Assembly: GCA_023434855.1 (NCBI GenBank)
Contig: JAEYSJ010000066.1
Span: forward strand, 1 to 64,000
Direction of reading: 5' to 3'
DNA from: Bacillota bacterium
Lineage (GTDB): Bacteria; Bacillota_C; Negativicutes; JAEYSJ01
Length of the DNA: 64,000 bases
In this document: piece by piece, positions 46,469 through 56,298 of the stretch
How the letters are laid out: every line of letters starts with the position of its first letter
Numbering within the stretch: the stretch's first letter is position 1
Position numbers and translations under genes: made by a program
The notes under the pieces: model-generated
Databases searched by the model: none
What the model was told of the DNA's origin: nothing
The model's input: the letters and a program-made list of their open reading frames with translations, nothing else

Positions 46469-46963
46469 ATGAACAGCAATCAATCCAAATGCTGCTGTGG
46501 CAGCAATGTCAACCAATTTGCTCAATTGGACGAAGTTTTCAAGAAGTATCAGGGAGTTAAAGGAGCGCTTATTCCGATATTGCAGGAAGCGCAAAATTCT
46601 TATGGCTATCTGCCTAGAGAAGTCATCCAGTATATCGCTGAAAAAACGCGTGTTCCAGTGAGCCAGATTTACGGTGTGGTAACTTTCTATGCCCAGTTTC
46701 ATCTTAACCCCCGTGGCAAAAATATTATCCGTGTTTGCCAGGGTACCGCCTGTCACGTGCGTGGCGCCAAAGCTATATTGCAGGCAATTGAAGATAAACT
46801 GAGCATTAAAGCTGGTGGGACCACAGAAGACCTTAACTTTACCCTGGAAACTGTGGCCTGTATCGGCGCGTGTGGTCTGGCTCCTGTATTAATGGTGAAT
46901 GATGAAACTCATGGCCGTCTTACGCCAGAAGTAATTCCGGAAATTCTAGCCAAATACGCATAA
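46469..46963 (+). CDS. NuoE/HydC-like [2Fe-2S] protein
   Basis: It has 164 aa of the thioredoxin-like [2Fe-2S] family: VCQGTACHVRG and CIGACGLAPV hold the cluster, and IYGVVTFYAQF is the family core. The start at 46469 follows GAGGAGG at 46456-46462. The N-terminus carries three cysteines in a row (KCCCG), not part of the usual cluster. It is the second NuoE paralogue in the window. It should pair with the NuoF-like protein at 47911. Confidence 0.88.
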   Translation: MNSNQSKCCCGSNVNQFAQLDEVFKKYQGVKGALIPILQEAQNSYGYLPREVIQYIAEKTRVPVSQIYGVVTFYAQFHLNPRGKNIIRVCQGTACHVRGAKAILQAIEDKLSIKAGGTTEDLNFTLETVACIGACGLAPVLMVNDETHGRLTPEVIPEILAKYA

Positions 46964-46968
46964 AGATC

Positions 46969-47535
46969 ATGCGCGAACTATCTTTGCATATTCTCGACTT
47001 GGTGCAGAACTCTATTGAGGCGGGCGCTTTACAAGTTATACTGGAAATTATTGAAGATACTAAGGTTAGTGACACCATGACAATTCGCGTAACTGACGAC
47101 GGTCGTGGGATGGACGAAGCTACCCGTAAAACGGCGTTTGACCCGTTTGTAACTACCAGGGCTACCTGTCGCGTGGGGTTGGGTTTATCGCTTATTGATA
47201 TGTCTACTAAACGGTGCGGAGGTTATGTGACCATAGATTCTGCTCCCGGACGTGGAACGGCAGTTGAAGCTCTATACAAACATAGTCATTTGGACCGCCA
47301 ACCGCTTGGGAATATTGTAGAGACTGTGAAAACGATTGTGATTGCTAATCCTGATTTAGCTTTTCGTTACTGCCATACTGTTAATAATAATACTTTTTCT
47401 TTTGCTACACAGGAAATTACTGGGATTCTTGGGAATATATCATTGACGCACCCGGACGTGCTTGTCTGGTTGCATGGATATTTGACTCATGGTTTAATGA
47501 ATTTGTATGGAGGTGTACAATATGAAAACAATTGA
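46969..47535 (+). CDS. GHKL ATPase (histidine-kinase-like) protein
   Basis: It has 188 aa. The HATPase domain starts at once with the N-box LDLVQNSIEAGA, then G1 TDDGRGMDE, F-box FDPFVTTR and G2 VGLGLSL. The C-terminal 70 residues are a separate small domain without recognised family. No phospho-accepting His domain is present. It is 6 bp after the NuoE gene and overlaps the ferredoxin gene. Such proteins recur in hydrogenase operons of Clostridia and Negativicutes; their targets are not known to me. Confidence 0.8.
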   Translation: MRELSLHILDLVQNSIEAGALQVILEIIEDTKVSDTMTIRVTDDGRGMDEATRKTAFDPFVTTRATCRVGLGLSLIDMSTKRCGGYVTIDSAPGRGTAVEALYKHSHLDRQPLGNIVETVKTIVIANPDLAFRYCHTVNNNTFSFATQEITGILGNISLTHPDVLVWLHGYLTHGLMNLYGGVQYENN

Positions 47536-47872
47536 AGATCTGAAACGTTTGCGTAAACAGGTAGAGGCACAGACCCGGGTGCGTCATGCCAGCGACAAGC
47601 AAATTATAGTTGGAATGGGTACATGCGGCATTGCGGCAGGAGCCCGTGAAGTTATGTCAGCAATTTTTGACGAATTGGTCAAACAGAAAATTGAAGATGT
47701 CACTGTGTTTCAAACTGCCATGGGTGTATGTGGAAAAGAAGTGCTGGTCGATGTTGTGTTACCTAATCAGCCCCGTGTTACTTACGGCAAAGTAACTCCG
47801 GCCGATGTTCCGAAAATTATAGCTGAACATATTGTTAACGGACGTGTTGTAGAGGGACTTGTTTGTCGGTAA
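47522..47872 (+). CDS. Thioredoxin-like [2Fe-2S] ferredoxin
   Basis: It has 116 aa with GMGTCGIAAGAREV and FQTAMGVCGKEV as the first and second cysteine regions. It resembles the N-terminal domain fused to the NuoF-like protein at 20249. It overlaps the preceding gene, with GGAGGTG at 47509-47515 setting ATG 47522. It is likely an electron carrier between the NuoE and NuoF partners. Confidence 0.85.
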   Translation: MKTIEDLKRLRKQVEAQTRVRHASDKQIIVGMGTCGIAAGAREVMSAIFDELVKQKIEDVTVFQTAMGVCGKEVLVDVVLPNQPRVTYGKVTPADVPKIIAEHIVNGRVVEGLVCR

Positions 47873-47910
47873 GTTGATGAATAATTTTTTGACTATTGGG
47901 AGGGAAAAAA

Positions 47911-49701
47911 ATGGAACATATCAGAGCCCATGTGCTTATTTGCGCTGGTACAGGCTGTGTGTCTTCAGGCTCGAAAAAAGTTGAGGCCGCTTTAAGCGCC
48001 CAGTTAGCCCAAAAGGGTCTTGATAAAGAAGTTAAGATAGTCGAAACCGGCTGTCACGGTTTTTGCGAAATGGGTCCATTGGTAATTGTATATCCGGAAG
48101 GCGTATTCTATGTACGGGTGCAGGAAGAAGACGTACCCGAAATTGTCGAGGAACATCTCTATAAAGGCCGCATCGTAGAACGCTTGTTATTTAAAGAAAC
48201 AGAAACCCAGGAAAAGATTGCTAACTATAACGAAATTATTTTCTATAAAAAGCAAATGCGGATGGTTTTGGGCAATTGCGGACATTTAGATCCGGAGAAA
48301 ATCGAAGAATATATTGCTGCAGGCGGATATGAGGCCTTAGCTAAGGCAGTTACGCAGATGAAGCCTGATGAAGTTGTGGAAGAAGTAAAGAAATCCGGTT
48401 TGCGTGGCCGGGGAGGCGGCGGTTTCCCGACAGGTATGAAATGGAGCTTTACCCGTAACGCTCCCGGCGAGAAAAAATATGTAGTATGTAACGCTGACGA
48501 AGGCGATCCGGGCGCATTTATGGACCGTAGCGTACTGGAAGGCGATCCCCACCGTGTAATTGAAGGTATGGCGGTGTGTGGTTATGCTGTCGGTGCCGAT
48601 GAAGGCTATGTTTATGTACGGGCCGAATATCCGTTGGCTATTAAACGTTTGAGAATTGCTATCAAGCAGGCCGAAGAAATGGGAATGCTTGGTGATAATA
48701 TATTTGGTTCAGGTTTCAACTTCCATTTAAAAATTAAAGAAGGTGCCGGCGCGTTCGTATGCGGCGAAGAAACTGCGCTGTTGAATTCTATTGAAGGCAA
48801 ACGCGGAATGCCGCGCCCCCGTCCGCCATTCCCGGCGGTTTCCGGTTTGTGGGCCAAACCGACTAATATTAATAATGTTGAGACTTTTGGCAATGTTCCG
48901 CAAATCATTACCAAAGGCGCCGACTGGTATGCTTCTATTGGTACTGAGCGTAGTAAAGGTACTAAAGTATTTGCGTTGACTGGTCGAATCAATCATACCG
49001 GCCTGGCAGAAGTGCCGATGGGCATTTCCATGCGGGAAATTATTTTCGATATCGGCGGTGGTATCCAAGGCGGCAAGAAATTTAAAGCGGTACAAATAGG
49101 CGGTCCGTCAGGTGGCTGTTTACCGGAGAACCTTCTTGATTTGCCTGTTGATTATGATTCACTCATTCAGGCAGGTGCTATGATGGGTTCCGGCGGTTTG
49201 GTTGTTATGGATGAAACTACCTGTATGGTGGACGTTGCCAAGTTCTTCCTTAACTTTACGCAAGCCGAATCTTGCGGTAAATGTACTCCTTGCCGTGAAG
49301 GCACCAAGCGGATGCTGGAAATTCTTACCCGTATTACCGAAGGTAAGGGTGAGTCCGGTGATATAGCACTGTTAGAGAACATGGGTAAAAATATTAAAGC
49401 CACTGCCTTGTGCGGGTTAGGTCAGACTGCACCGAATCCGGTTTTAAGCACACTGCATTACTTCCGGCACGAATATGAAGCCCATATCAACGAAAAACGC
49501 TGTCCGGCAGGCGCATGTACTGCTATGGCTGAATACTCAATTACCGATAAGTGTAAAGGCTGTACCAAGTGTACGAAAGCTTGCCCGGTTGGTGCAATCA
49601 GCGGCGAGAAAAAGGCTATGCATGTTATTGACAAGGCTGTGTGTATTAAGTGCGGCGCGTGTGAATCAACTTGTCCGTTCCAAGCTATTGTCAAGGGATA
49701 A
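47911..49701 (+). CDS. NuoF/HydB-like NADH-binding FMN protein
   Basis: It has 596 aa: an N-terminal [2Fe-2S] domain (ICAGTGCVSSG), FMN/NADH domain (GLRGRGGGGFPTGMKW, CNADEGDPGAFMDRS, GAGAFVCGEETALL), SLBB, [4Fe-4S] CGKCTPCR, and two C-terminal [4Fe-4S] motifs (CKGCTKCTKACP, CIKCGACESTCP). The start at 47911 has GGGAGGG upstream. It is the last gene of the operon and is followed by a terminator, so no catalytic HydA is co-transcribed. It could use the HydA at 59305 or work with the sensory hydrogenase. Confidence 0.9.
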   Translation: MEHIRAHVLICAGTGCVSSGSKKVEAALSAQLAQKGLDKEVKIVETGCHGFCEMGPLVIVYPEGVFYVRVQEEDVPEIVEEHLYKGRIVERLLFKETETQEKIANYNEIIFYKKQMRMVLGNCGHLDPEKIEEYIAAGGYEALAKAVTQMKPDEVVEEVKKSGLRGRGGGGFPTGMKWSFTRNAPGEKKYVVCNADEGDPGAFMDRSVLEGDPHRVIEGMAVCGYAVGADEGYVYVRAEYPLAIKRLRIAIKQAEEMGMLGDNIFGSGFNFHLKIKEGAGAFVCGEETALLNSIEGKRGMPRPRPPFPAVSGLWAKPTNINNVETFGNVPQIITKGADWYASIGTERSKGTKVFALTGRINHTGLAEVPMGISMREIIFDIGGGIQGGKKFKAVQIGGPSGGCLPENLLDLPVDYDSLIQAGAMMGSGGLVVMDETTCMVDVAKFFLNFTQAESCGKCTPCREGTKRMLEILTRITEGKGESGDIALLENMGKNIKATALCGLGQTAPNPVLSTLHYFRHEYEAHINEKRCPAGACTAMAEYSITDKCKGCTKCTKACPVGAISGEKKAMHVIDKAVCIKCGACESTCPFQAIVKG

Positions 49702-49729
49702 TTCATTCAATAAATATGTTGCTACTAGT

Positions 49730-49757
49730 AAAAGCGGCCATTTTAGGCCGCTTTTTT
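49730..49757 (+). terminator. Terminator of the sensory hydrogenase operon
   Basis: AAAAGCGGCC / GGCCGCTTTTTT, with an 8-base loop (atttta type) and T-run. Typical rho-independent terminator. Confidence 0.9.
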
Positions 49758-49780
49758 CTTATAAAGCAGGAGAGACCGAT

Positions 49781-49934
49781 TAACCGCCAAGAACGCCAAG
49801 GAATATTTTAATATTTTCCAGTGAGATAATTATTCTTAACCGGGGAAATACATCCCTAAAAGGGCCAAGCATCTAAACATTTAATTAATAAAATCCAATG
49901 TTTTTCTTGGCGACCTTGGCGTCCTTGGCGGTTA
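49781..49934. repeat. Inverted-repeat element R2 with CCAAG-type arms
   Basis: The left arm TAACCGCCAAGAACGCCAAG is answered by a right arm ending CCTTGGCGTCCTTGGCGGTTA, with about 110 bp between. The arms are built of the unit CGCCAAGG repeated at 9-base intervals. No frame is present. A second copy lies at 59013-59208. Confidence 0.75.
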
Positions 49935-50233
49935 GACATGTCTTTAATACTGTGTCGATTATCAAATGAATATTCAAAGACCTTGGACGGACCTCTGCGG
50001 TTAGTCGTATCCCCAGCGACTGGGTAGCGTTTTGCTTAACCGTGTTATTAAATGTGTTTTGTGGTATAATAATACAACAAAAATTATATTAAAATTATAT
50101 TATATTAATAAATTGCAGTGTTGACCAGCAGGATTTTAGCGGCAACAGTGAGAATAGTTAATAAAGTAACTTGCTTTATAGACGTAACACACTCTATAGT
50201 GCTTATATTTTGCCTGTTAGGGGGCTAGTCGGT
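49935..50233 (+). other. Spacer upstream of rex with remnant repeat and promoter
   Basis: CCTCTGCGGTTAGTCGTATC (49992-50011) repeats the right end of the element at 28621. An extended -10 box TGGTATAAT lies at 50062-50070 with no strong -35. The rest is AT-rich leader with no coding frame; AGGGGG (50219-50224) is the rex ribosome site. Confidence 0.5.
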
Positions 50234-50884
50234 TTGAAGGGAAATATCGCAATTTCTAAAGCAACTGTTGACCGTTTGCCGGTATATTTTCGTACCCTGC
50301 GACTTATCCGGGAAGAAGGCGTGGAAATAATTTCTTCTGAAGAATTAGGCAGACATCTGTCTATCACACCGGAGCAGATTCGTAAGGATTTGGCCTCATT
50401 TGGTCAGTTTGGCAAAAAAGGTGTAGGTTATTATGTGAGCGAACTAATCCGTAATATTAGCGAAATACTAGGGTTGCATTATAATTTAAATATTTCAATT
50501 GTGGGAGTAGGCCATTTGGGCTGGGCCTTGGCTAATTATCGGAATTTTGTTAACATGGGTTTCAATCTTGTGGCAATTTTTGATATTGATCCAAGTAAAA
50601 TAGGTTTACGCATAAATGGTGTAAGGGTCACGCATTTAAATGACTTGTCAGAAATTGTAAAAGAACGGGGAATTCATATTGGGATAATCACCGTACCTGA
50701 GAACTACGCACAGAACGTAGCTGACCAATTAGTGGAGGCAGGAGTAAAGGGAATATGGAATTTTGCCCCGCGAAAATTAACCGTGCCTGATAATATACGT
50801 ATTGTTGATGAAGATTTAACAGTTGGGTTAAGCAGTCTTTCGTATTACCTTACTAAGGATTTGGCTGAAAACGGTAAAAAGTGA
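50234..50884 (+). CDS. rex: Redox-sensing transcriptional repressor Rex
   Basis: It has 216 aa: a winged-helix DNA-binding domain (VDRLPVYFRTLRLIREEGVE, ITPEQIRKDLASFGQFGKKGVGY) and a Rossmann NADH-binding domain (VGVGHLGWAL; Asp in FDIDPSK), then a swapped C-terminal helix. It binds DNA when NADH/NAD+ is low and releases it when NADH rises. The TTG start at 50234 gives the normal family length; ATG 50171 would add 21 residues with no ribosome site. It is placed right after the NADH-linked hydrogenase operon. Confidence 0.93.
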   Translation: MKGNIAISKATVDRLPVYFRTLRLIREEGVEIISSEELGRHLSITPEQIRKDLASFGQFGKKGVGYYVSELIRNISEILGLHYNLNISIVGVGHLGWALANYRNFVNMGFNLVAIFDIDPSKIGLRINGVRVTHLNDLSEIVKERGIHIGIITVPENYAQNVADQLVEAGVKGIWNFAPRKLTVPDNIRIVDEDLTVGLSSLSYYLTKDLAENGKK

Positions 50885-51010
50885 AAAAATACTATTATTA
50901 TTGCAGGAATTTAAGTCCTTCTAGCGAATATATTACCAGAGCTGTATAAATTGTATTAAATTTTAAACAGGTAGATTACCTGCAATTTAGCCGAAAAGTA
51001 ACTTAAATTC

Positions 51011-51037
51011 TTCCCAGTTCGAAATGGGAACGTTTTT
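51011..51037 (+). terminator. Terminator after rex
   Basis: TTCCCA / TGGGAA stem, 8-base loop, then cgttttt. Confidence 0.65.
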
Positions 51038-51098
51038 ATAAGTCAACATGTTTCAGAAAAACACGCAACATCAATGGTAATAGATGTATTCGTGACAT

Positions 51099-51145
51099 AC
51101 ACTTAGGGGTATTTTGACTTACAAAATAGTCCTAGGTGTTTTTTT
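51099..51145 (+). terminator. Second hairpin upstream of the CoA-transferase gene
   Basis: ACACTTAGG and TATTTTG pair with CAAAATA and CCTAGGTGT, followed by TTTTTTT. It may be a backup terminator, or an attenuator if the CoA-transferase transcript starts upstream. The following 80 bp are AT-rich with TATAAT boxes at 51181 and 51192. Confidence 0.7.
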
Positions 51146-51226
51146 GTGTAATATATGTTTTGTATACAATTTCCATTTTTTATAATAATAATATAATCAA
51201 GAAAGGCTTCAGGGGGGAATAAAAGC

Positions 51227-52735
51227 ATGATTGATATTCGTGATCGTATACGTAATCATGATTTGCAGGCAAAAGTAGTCAGCGCAGATGAAGCGGCAGC
51301 AATTATCAAACCTGGCATGAATATTGGTACAAGCGGTTTTACGCTGGCCGGTTATCCTAAAGCAGTTCCTTTAGCCCTGGCTGAGAGAATTCGCCAGGAA
51401 AAATTCAAGATAAATTTGTGGACAGGCGCCTCGGTTGGCAAAGAACTGGATGGTGCGTTGGCGGCGGTTGATGGTATAGCAAAAAGGGTGCCATATCAAA
51501 CTAATGATGTTGCCCGTAAATCAATTAACAGCGGTGGTATTCAGTATATGGATATTCATCTCAGCCATATGGCCCAATTATCTCGCTATGGATTTTTGGG
51601 TGGTAAGGTTGATGTTGCTATTATTGAAGCTTGTGCCATTACTGAAGAGGGGCATATTGTTCCAACGACTTCACTTGGCAATTCGGCATCATTTGTTCAA
51701 AGCGCCGATATTGTTATCGTGGAGGTTAATACTACTCAACCAACGGAACTTGAGGGCATGCATGATGTATATGTGCCGCTGGACCCACCCCATAGGCTGC
51801 CTATTCCATTGATTAGGGCTGATGACCGGATTGGCACACCGTATATTCCGTGCGGTGTGGACCGGATTACTTATATTGTGCCTTGTGACATACCTGATAC
51901 TGTGAGGGAGCTAGCCGCCGTTGACGAAGACTCGCTGGCAATGACGGCTAACCTGCTGGATTTCCTCAAGTTTGAAGTTAAAGCCGGACGCTTGCCTAAA
52001 AATTTATTGCCATTACAGTCCGGAGTTGGTTCTGTAGCCAATGCGGTAATCGCCGGCTTAGTTAACTCCGACCTGCAAAATCTGATGGTATATACTGAGG
52101 TTATTCAGGATGGGATGTTTGATTTGATTGATGCCGGTAAACTGGACTTTGCCTCCGGTACATCACTTACTCCGTCACCACATGGTTTGAAGCGTTTTTA
52201 TGCAAATTTACGCAAGTATCGCGAAAAAATTATATTCAGGCCACAGGAAATTGCCAATAGCCCGGAAATTGCCCGCCGTCTTGGCGTTATTGCAATGAAT
52301 ACTGCTATTGAATTTGATATTTACGGTAATGTAAATTCCACACATATAATGGGCAGTAAAATGATGAATGGTATTGGCGGGTCAGGTGATTTTGCCCGAA
52401 ATGCCTATTTGACTTTCTTTTTCTCTAATTCTTTAGCCAAAGGCGGCAGCATTTCTTCTATCGTACCAATGTGCTCACATGTTGATCACACCGAGCATGA
52501 TGTAGACGTATTTGTAACTGAGCGCGGCTTGGCGGATGTTCGTGGTTTAAGCCCCAAAGAACGGGCCCGAGTGATTATTAAGAATTGTGCTCATCCCGAT
52601 TATCAGCCGATGCTGTTTGATTATTTGGAGAGAGCGGAAAAGTCTACCGGCTTTGCCCACACGCCGCATCTGCTTGATGAAGCCCTATCATGGCATACTA
52701 GATATTTGACAACAGGCACAATGAAAAAGCAATAA
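51227..52735 (+). CDS. Acetyl-CoA hydrolase/transferase family CoA-transferase
   Basis: It has 502 aa of the Cat1/ScpC-type CoA-transferase family. [17 protein letters not shown] is near the start, [17 protein letters not shown] is in the middle, and the active-site Glu likely lies in [15 protein letters not shown]. It would move CoA between succinate and acetate or propionate. Methylmalonyl-CoA genes directly downstream make a succinate/propionate CoA-transferase role most likely. The start follows AGGGGGG at 51211-51217. Confidence 0.88.
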   Translation: MIDIRDRIRNHDLQAKVVSADEAAAIIKPGMNIGTSGFTLAGYPKAVPLALAERIRQEKFKINLWTGASVGKELDGALAAVDGIAKRVPYQTNDVARKSINSGGIQYMDIHLSHMAQLSRYGFLGGKVDVAIIEACAITEEGHIVPTTSLGNSASFVQSADIVIVEVNTTQPTELEGMHDVYVPLDPPHRLPIPLIRADDRIGTPYIPCGVDRITYIVPCDIPDTVRELAAVDEDSLAMTANLLDFLKFEVKAGRLPKNLLPLQSGVGSVANAVIAGLVNSDLQNLMVYTEVIQDGMFDLIDAGKLDFASGTSLTPSPHGLKRFYANLRKYREKIIFRPQEIANSPEIARRLGVIAMNTAIEFDIYGNVNSTHIMGSKMMNGIGGSGDFARNAYLTFFFSNSLAKGGSISSIVPMCSHVDHTEHDVDVFVTERGLADVRGLSPKERARVIIKNCAHPDYQPMLFDYLERAEKSTGFAHTPHLLDEALSWHTRYLTTGTMKKQ

Positions 52736-52751
52736 GAGGGGGAATTTGCCA

Positions 52752-54401
52752 ATGAATAATAAAGAAAACTTACAAGCTAAAATGGATGCTTATAATGCTA
52801 AAGTCGAAAAAGCATCTGCCAAATTTCCTGAACGAAAAAACCTTGAGCCAGAGAGATTATATACGCCGCTGGATATCGAAGGTTTTGATTATGAACAGGA
52901 TCTCGGTTTTCCAGGAGAGTATCCGTTTACCCGCGGCGTGCAGCCGACAATGTATCGCGGTCGTTTCTGGACAATGCGCCAATATGCAGGCTTCGCTACC
53001 GCTGAAGAATCGAATAAACGCTATAAGTTTTTGTTGGAAGCAGGGCAGACAGGCTTATCGGTGGCCTTTGATTTGCCGACACAAATCGGTTATGATTCCG
53101 ATGACCCCATTTCCGAAGGGGAAGTAGGAAAAGTCGGTGTGGCGATAGATTCTTTGGCCGATATGGAAATTCTGTTTGATGGTATCCCTTTGGATAAAGT
53201 ATCTACCTCTATGACTATCAATGCTCCGGCTTCAGTATTACTGGCAATGTACATTGCAGTAGCTGAAAAGCAAGGAGTTTCGCCTGATAAACTGAATGGC
53301 ACCATTCAAAATGATATATTAAAAGAGTATGCAGCCCGTGGCACCTATATTTTTCCACCTAATCCCTCCATGCGTTTGATTACCAATATTTTTGCATATT
53401 GTTCTAAGCATGTGCCCAATTGGAATACAATTTCCATCTCTGGCTATCACATTAGGGAGGCAGGTTCTACTGCTGCCCAGGAAATTGCTTTTACCATTGC
53501 GGATGGAATTGCATATATAGAAGCGGCAATAAAGGCAGGCCTGAATGTCGATGATTTTGCCGGCCGGCTTTCATTTTTCTGGAATGCCCATAATAATGTA
53601 CTGGAAGAGGTAGCCAAGTATCGTGCCGCCCGCCGTATTTGGGCCAGAATTATGAAAGAACGTTTTAGGGCGCAAAATCCTAAGTCATGGATGTTAAGAT
53701 TCCATACTCAAACTGCAGGATCAATGCTTACCGCGCAGCAGCCTGACAATAATATTGTGCGGGTTGCCCTGCAAACTGTTGCTGCCGTGCTGGGGGGTAC
53801 TCAGTCGTTGCATACTAATTCCAAAGATGAGGCGCTGGCTCTGCCTACTGAAGATTCGGTGCGTATTGCCCTTAGAACTCAGCAAATTGTTGCTTATGAG
53901 AGCGGTTTGGCAGATACTATCGATCCGTTGGCTGGCTCTTATTATGTGGAAGCCTTAACTGATAAGCTGGAAAAGGAAGCCTTAAATTACATAAACAAAA
54001 TTGATGAAATGGGCGGTGCTACAGTAGCTATCGAAAGAGGCTACATTCAAAAAGAGATTCAGGACAGCGCCTATAAGTATCAAATGGAAGTTGAGAACAA
54101 ACGGCGAATTGTTGTGGGCGTCAACCAGTTCCAAGTTCAGGAAAAGCCGGCTGAAGGGCTTTTACGGGTTGATCCTGCTGTTGGTGAAATGCAAAAAACG
54201 AAACTGCGGGAACTAAGGGAAAAACGTGATAATGCGGCAGTTCAGGTTAAATTAGCAGCCTTGGAAAAAGCCTGTCAGGATGATAACGCTAATCTTATGC
54301 CGGTTATTTTAGATGCAGTACGTTCATATGCCACTTTGGGTGAGATTTGCGGGATAATGCGTAAAGTATTTGGTGAATATGAGGCGCATGTTAGTCTGTA
54401 A
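52752..54401 (+). CDS. Methylmalonyl-CoA mutase, catalytic large subunit
   Basis: It has 549 aa: the substrate-binding TIM barrel of B12-dependent acyl-CoA mutases without the cobalamin domain, which is a separate gene at 54646. The motifs [53 protein letters not shown] and [18 protein letters not shown] are intact. The Tyr (TMY) and Arg (SMR) match methylmalonyl-CoA mutase rather than isobutyryl-CoA mutase, as far as I can judge. The start has GAGGGGG upstream. The stop codon touches the end of repeat R1 copy C. Confidence 0.9.
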   Translation: MNNKENLQAKMDAYNAKVEKASAKFPERKNLEPERLYTPLDIEGFDYEQDLGFPGEYPFTRGVQPTMYRGRFWTMRQYAGFATAEESNKRYKFLLEAGQTGLSVAFDLPTQIGYDSDDPISEGEVGKVGVAIDSLADMEILFDGIPLDKVSTSMTINAPASVLLAMYIAVAEKQGVSPDKLNGTIQNDILKEYAARGTYIFPPNPSMRLITNIFAYCSKHVPNWNTISISGYHIREAGSTAAQEIAFTIADGIAYIEAAIKAGLNVDDFAGRLSFFWNAHNNVLEEVAKYRAARRIWARIMKERFRAQNPKSWMLRFHTQTAGSMLTAQQPDNNIVRVALQTVAAVLGGTQSLHTNSKDEALALPTEDSVRIALRTQQIVAYESGLADTIDPLAGSYYVEALTDKLEKEALNYINKIDEMGGATVAIERGYIQKEIQDSAYKYQMEVENKRRIVVGVNQFQVQEKPAEGLLRVDPAVGEMQKTKLRELREKRDNAAVQVKLAALEKACQDDNANLMPVILDAVRSYATLGEICGIMRKVFGEYEAHVSL

Positions 54402-54545
54402 TATAATAAACTAAAAAATTATGCACGATCTAGTTAGTCTGGCAGAAAGGGTGGACGGGATTTCGCTGCCATCTGTCGCAAGTGCTAGAGTCCCGTCCAC
54501 CCTTTCTGCCGATTGCTAGCAAAGATTTCTAACATGTTTATATTA
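54399..54545. repeat. Palindromic repeat family R1, copy C
   Basis: Outer AT arms (TAATATAATAAAC and mirrored GTTTATATTA) surround a perfect 20-bp inner stem at 54441-54460 / 54491-54510. The 30-base loop again contains CGCTGCCATCTGTCGCAAGT. It lies between the two mutase subunit genes, beginning at the stop codon of the first. Confidence 0.82.
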
Positions 54546-54645
54546 ATCCTAAAAGAATAAATAAAATATTCGTAGAGCTTTGTAACTTTATATGCCTGAT
54601 TATGCCTGTTATTAGAGGAATAATTTAGGTTGAAAGGAAGATATT

Positions 54646-55038
54646 ATGACAGAGAAGCGTATCAGAATTTTGGTTGCCAAGCCCGGACTGGACGGACATG
54701 ACCGCGGAGCGAAAGTTGTCGCGCGAGCCCTTCGAGATGCTGGTTTTGAGGTTGTTTATACCGGACTTCGGCAAACTCCGGAGCAAATTGCAGAAGCCGC
54801 TTTGCAAGAGGATGCAAATGTAGTTGCTTTAAGCCTGTTATCCGGGGCGCATAACCATTTATTTCCCAAGGTAGTGGAACTTCTGCGGCAAAAGGGTATG
54901 TCCGACGTAATGGTTATCGGCGGTGGTGTCATTCCTGATGCAGACATTCCGGCGCTTAAAGTAGCCGGGATTGCTGAAATATTTACGCCCGGAACATCTA
55001 CTGCCAATGTGGTCGAATTTATAAAGAATAATTTATAA
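54646..55038 (+). CDS. Methylmalonyl-CoA mutase small subunit (B12-binding)
   Basis: It has 130 aa with the cobalamin-binding fold and base-off motif [13 protein letters not shown] (Asp-x-His-x-x-Gly), then LSLLSGAH and GGGVIPDAD. It completes the split mutase. The start follows AAAGGAAG at 54635-54642. It is 11 bp before meaB. Confidence 0.93.
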   Translation: MTEKRIRILVAKPGLDGHDRGAKVVARALRDAGFEVVYTGLRQTPEQIAEAALQEDANVVALSLLSGAHNHLFPKVVELLRQKGMSDVMVIGGGVIPDADIPALKVAGIAEIFTPGTSTANVVEFIKNNL

Positions 55039-55049
55039 ATAGGTAAACA

Positions 55050-55988
55050 ATGGATATAGTGAATGAATTGCTAACTGGTTCACGGCTGGCTTTATCCCGG
55101 GCGATTACGGCTGTGGAAAATGAATATGATAATGCCGCTGCTATCATGCAACAAGTATATGGTTATACTGGCAAGGCGTATATAATTGGTATAACCGGTC
55201 CGCCGGGTGCCGGCAAAAGCACCCTGACGGACAAGCTGGCCAAAGAATATCGCCAGCAAGGAAAAACCGTAGGTATAATTGCTGTTGATCCCACCAGCCC
55301 GTTTTCCGGGGGTGCCATTCTGGGTGACCGTATTCGTATGAACGAACTTACTTTAGATGAAGGTGTATTTATTCGCAGCATGGGTACACGGGGCAGCTTG
55401 GGCGGATTATCGCAAAAAACGGCTGAAGTGGTTAAATTAATGGATGCGTCTGGCAAGGATGTAGTTCTTATTGAAACGGTTGGCGTAGGTCAGTCGGAAG
55501 TAGATATTGTAAAAGCCGCAGACACTACTTTGGTTGTCTTGGTGCCAGGTCTGGGTGACGATATTCAGGCCATTAAAGCCGGTATTTTAGAAATTGGCGA
55601 TATCTTTGTCATTAATAAGGCGGACCGGGAGGGAGCGGAACGGCTCAACAGTGAACTGGAAATGATGCTTGATCTGAATCAGCATGATGTAGAGTGGCGC
55701 CCGCCGGTCAGATGTGCAGTGGCTCGCCAGAAAAAAGGCGTAAGCGATTTAATAAATACTATTGAAGAACATGCAGCATGGCTAATAAATTCGGGAGAAT
55801 TTGCAGCACGACGGAAAAGACGGGTCAGAGATGAATTACTGAGTATGCTTAATGACCAAATTGGCCGGTTTGTCTTAAAAAGGCTGAGTGAATCAGGGCA
55901 ATTGGATAGTATTGTTGATAATGTGGAACAGCGTAAGGATGATCCATATAGTGCAGTTAGCAACATATTAGAAAGCATTCTAAAATAA
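55050..55988 (+). CDS. meaB: Methylmalonyl-CoA mutase-associated GTPase
   Basis: G-protein chaperone that loads and protects the B12 cofactor of the mutase (312 aa). The P-loop is GPPGAGKSTL at residues 49-58, followed by VDPTSPFSGGAILGDRIRM, ETVGVGQSE (switch) and NKADREGA (base specificity). The weak ribosome site and 11-bp gap suggest coupling with the B12-subunit gene. Confidence 0.93.
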   Translation: MDIVNELLTGSRLALSRAITAVENEYDNAAAIMQQVYGYTGKAYIIGITGPPGAGKSTLTDKLAKEYRQQGKTVGIIAVDPTSPFSGGAILGDRIRMNELTLDEGVFIRSMGTRGSLGGLSQKTAEVVKLMDASGKDVVLIETVGVGQSEVDIVKAADTTLVVLVPGLGDDIQAIKAGILEIGDIFVINKADREGAERLNSELEMMLDLNQHDVEWRPPVRCAVARQKKGVSDLINTIEEHAAWLINSGEFAARRKRRVRDELLSMLNDQIGRFVLKRLSESGQLDSIVDNVEQRKDDPYSAVSNILESILK

Positions 55989-55992
55989 GTGT

Positions 55993-56298
55993 GACTGTTA
56001 AAAAACGCACATCTGCTTCGCCTCACAGACTACGGTAACTATATTGACAGATTAGCTGACTGCGATGGCAAATCGGACTCAATCAGAACGTGATTTTGCG
56101 GTTGCTTGCGCGTTCTTTCGAACAGGATTCGGTTTCAACAGACCACTGATCAACCGATTTCAGAGTAATGCATGTGTAGCTTGTACGGGCGTACAAACCT
56201 GGTACGCGGCACTTCGCACTCCCCGTACAAACTATTCTGGTATGACGTACTCAGCCAGAACGTCATCTCGCCTCGCATCTGCACATTTTTAAACAGTC
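55993..56298. repeat. MITE-like element with GACTGTT termini (R3, long form)
   Basis: The ends form an imperfect inverted repeat: GACTGTTAAAAAACGCACAT on the left and GCACATTTTTAAACAGTC on the right, 306 bp apart. Open frames inside are short, overlap on both strands and lack ribosome sites. The end motif matches the 113 bp element at 37667. It separates meaB from the epimerase gene. Confidence 0.65.
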
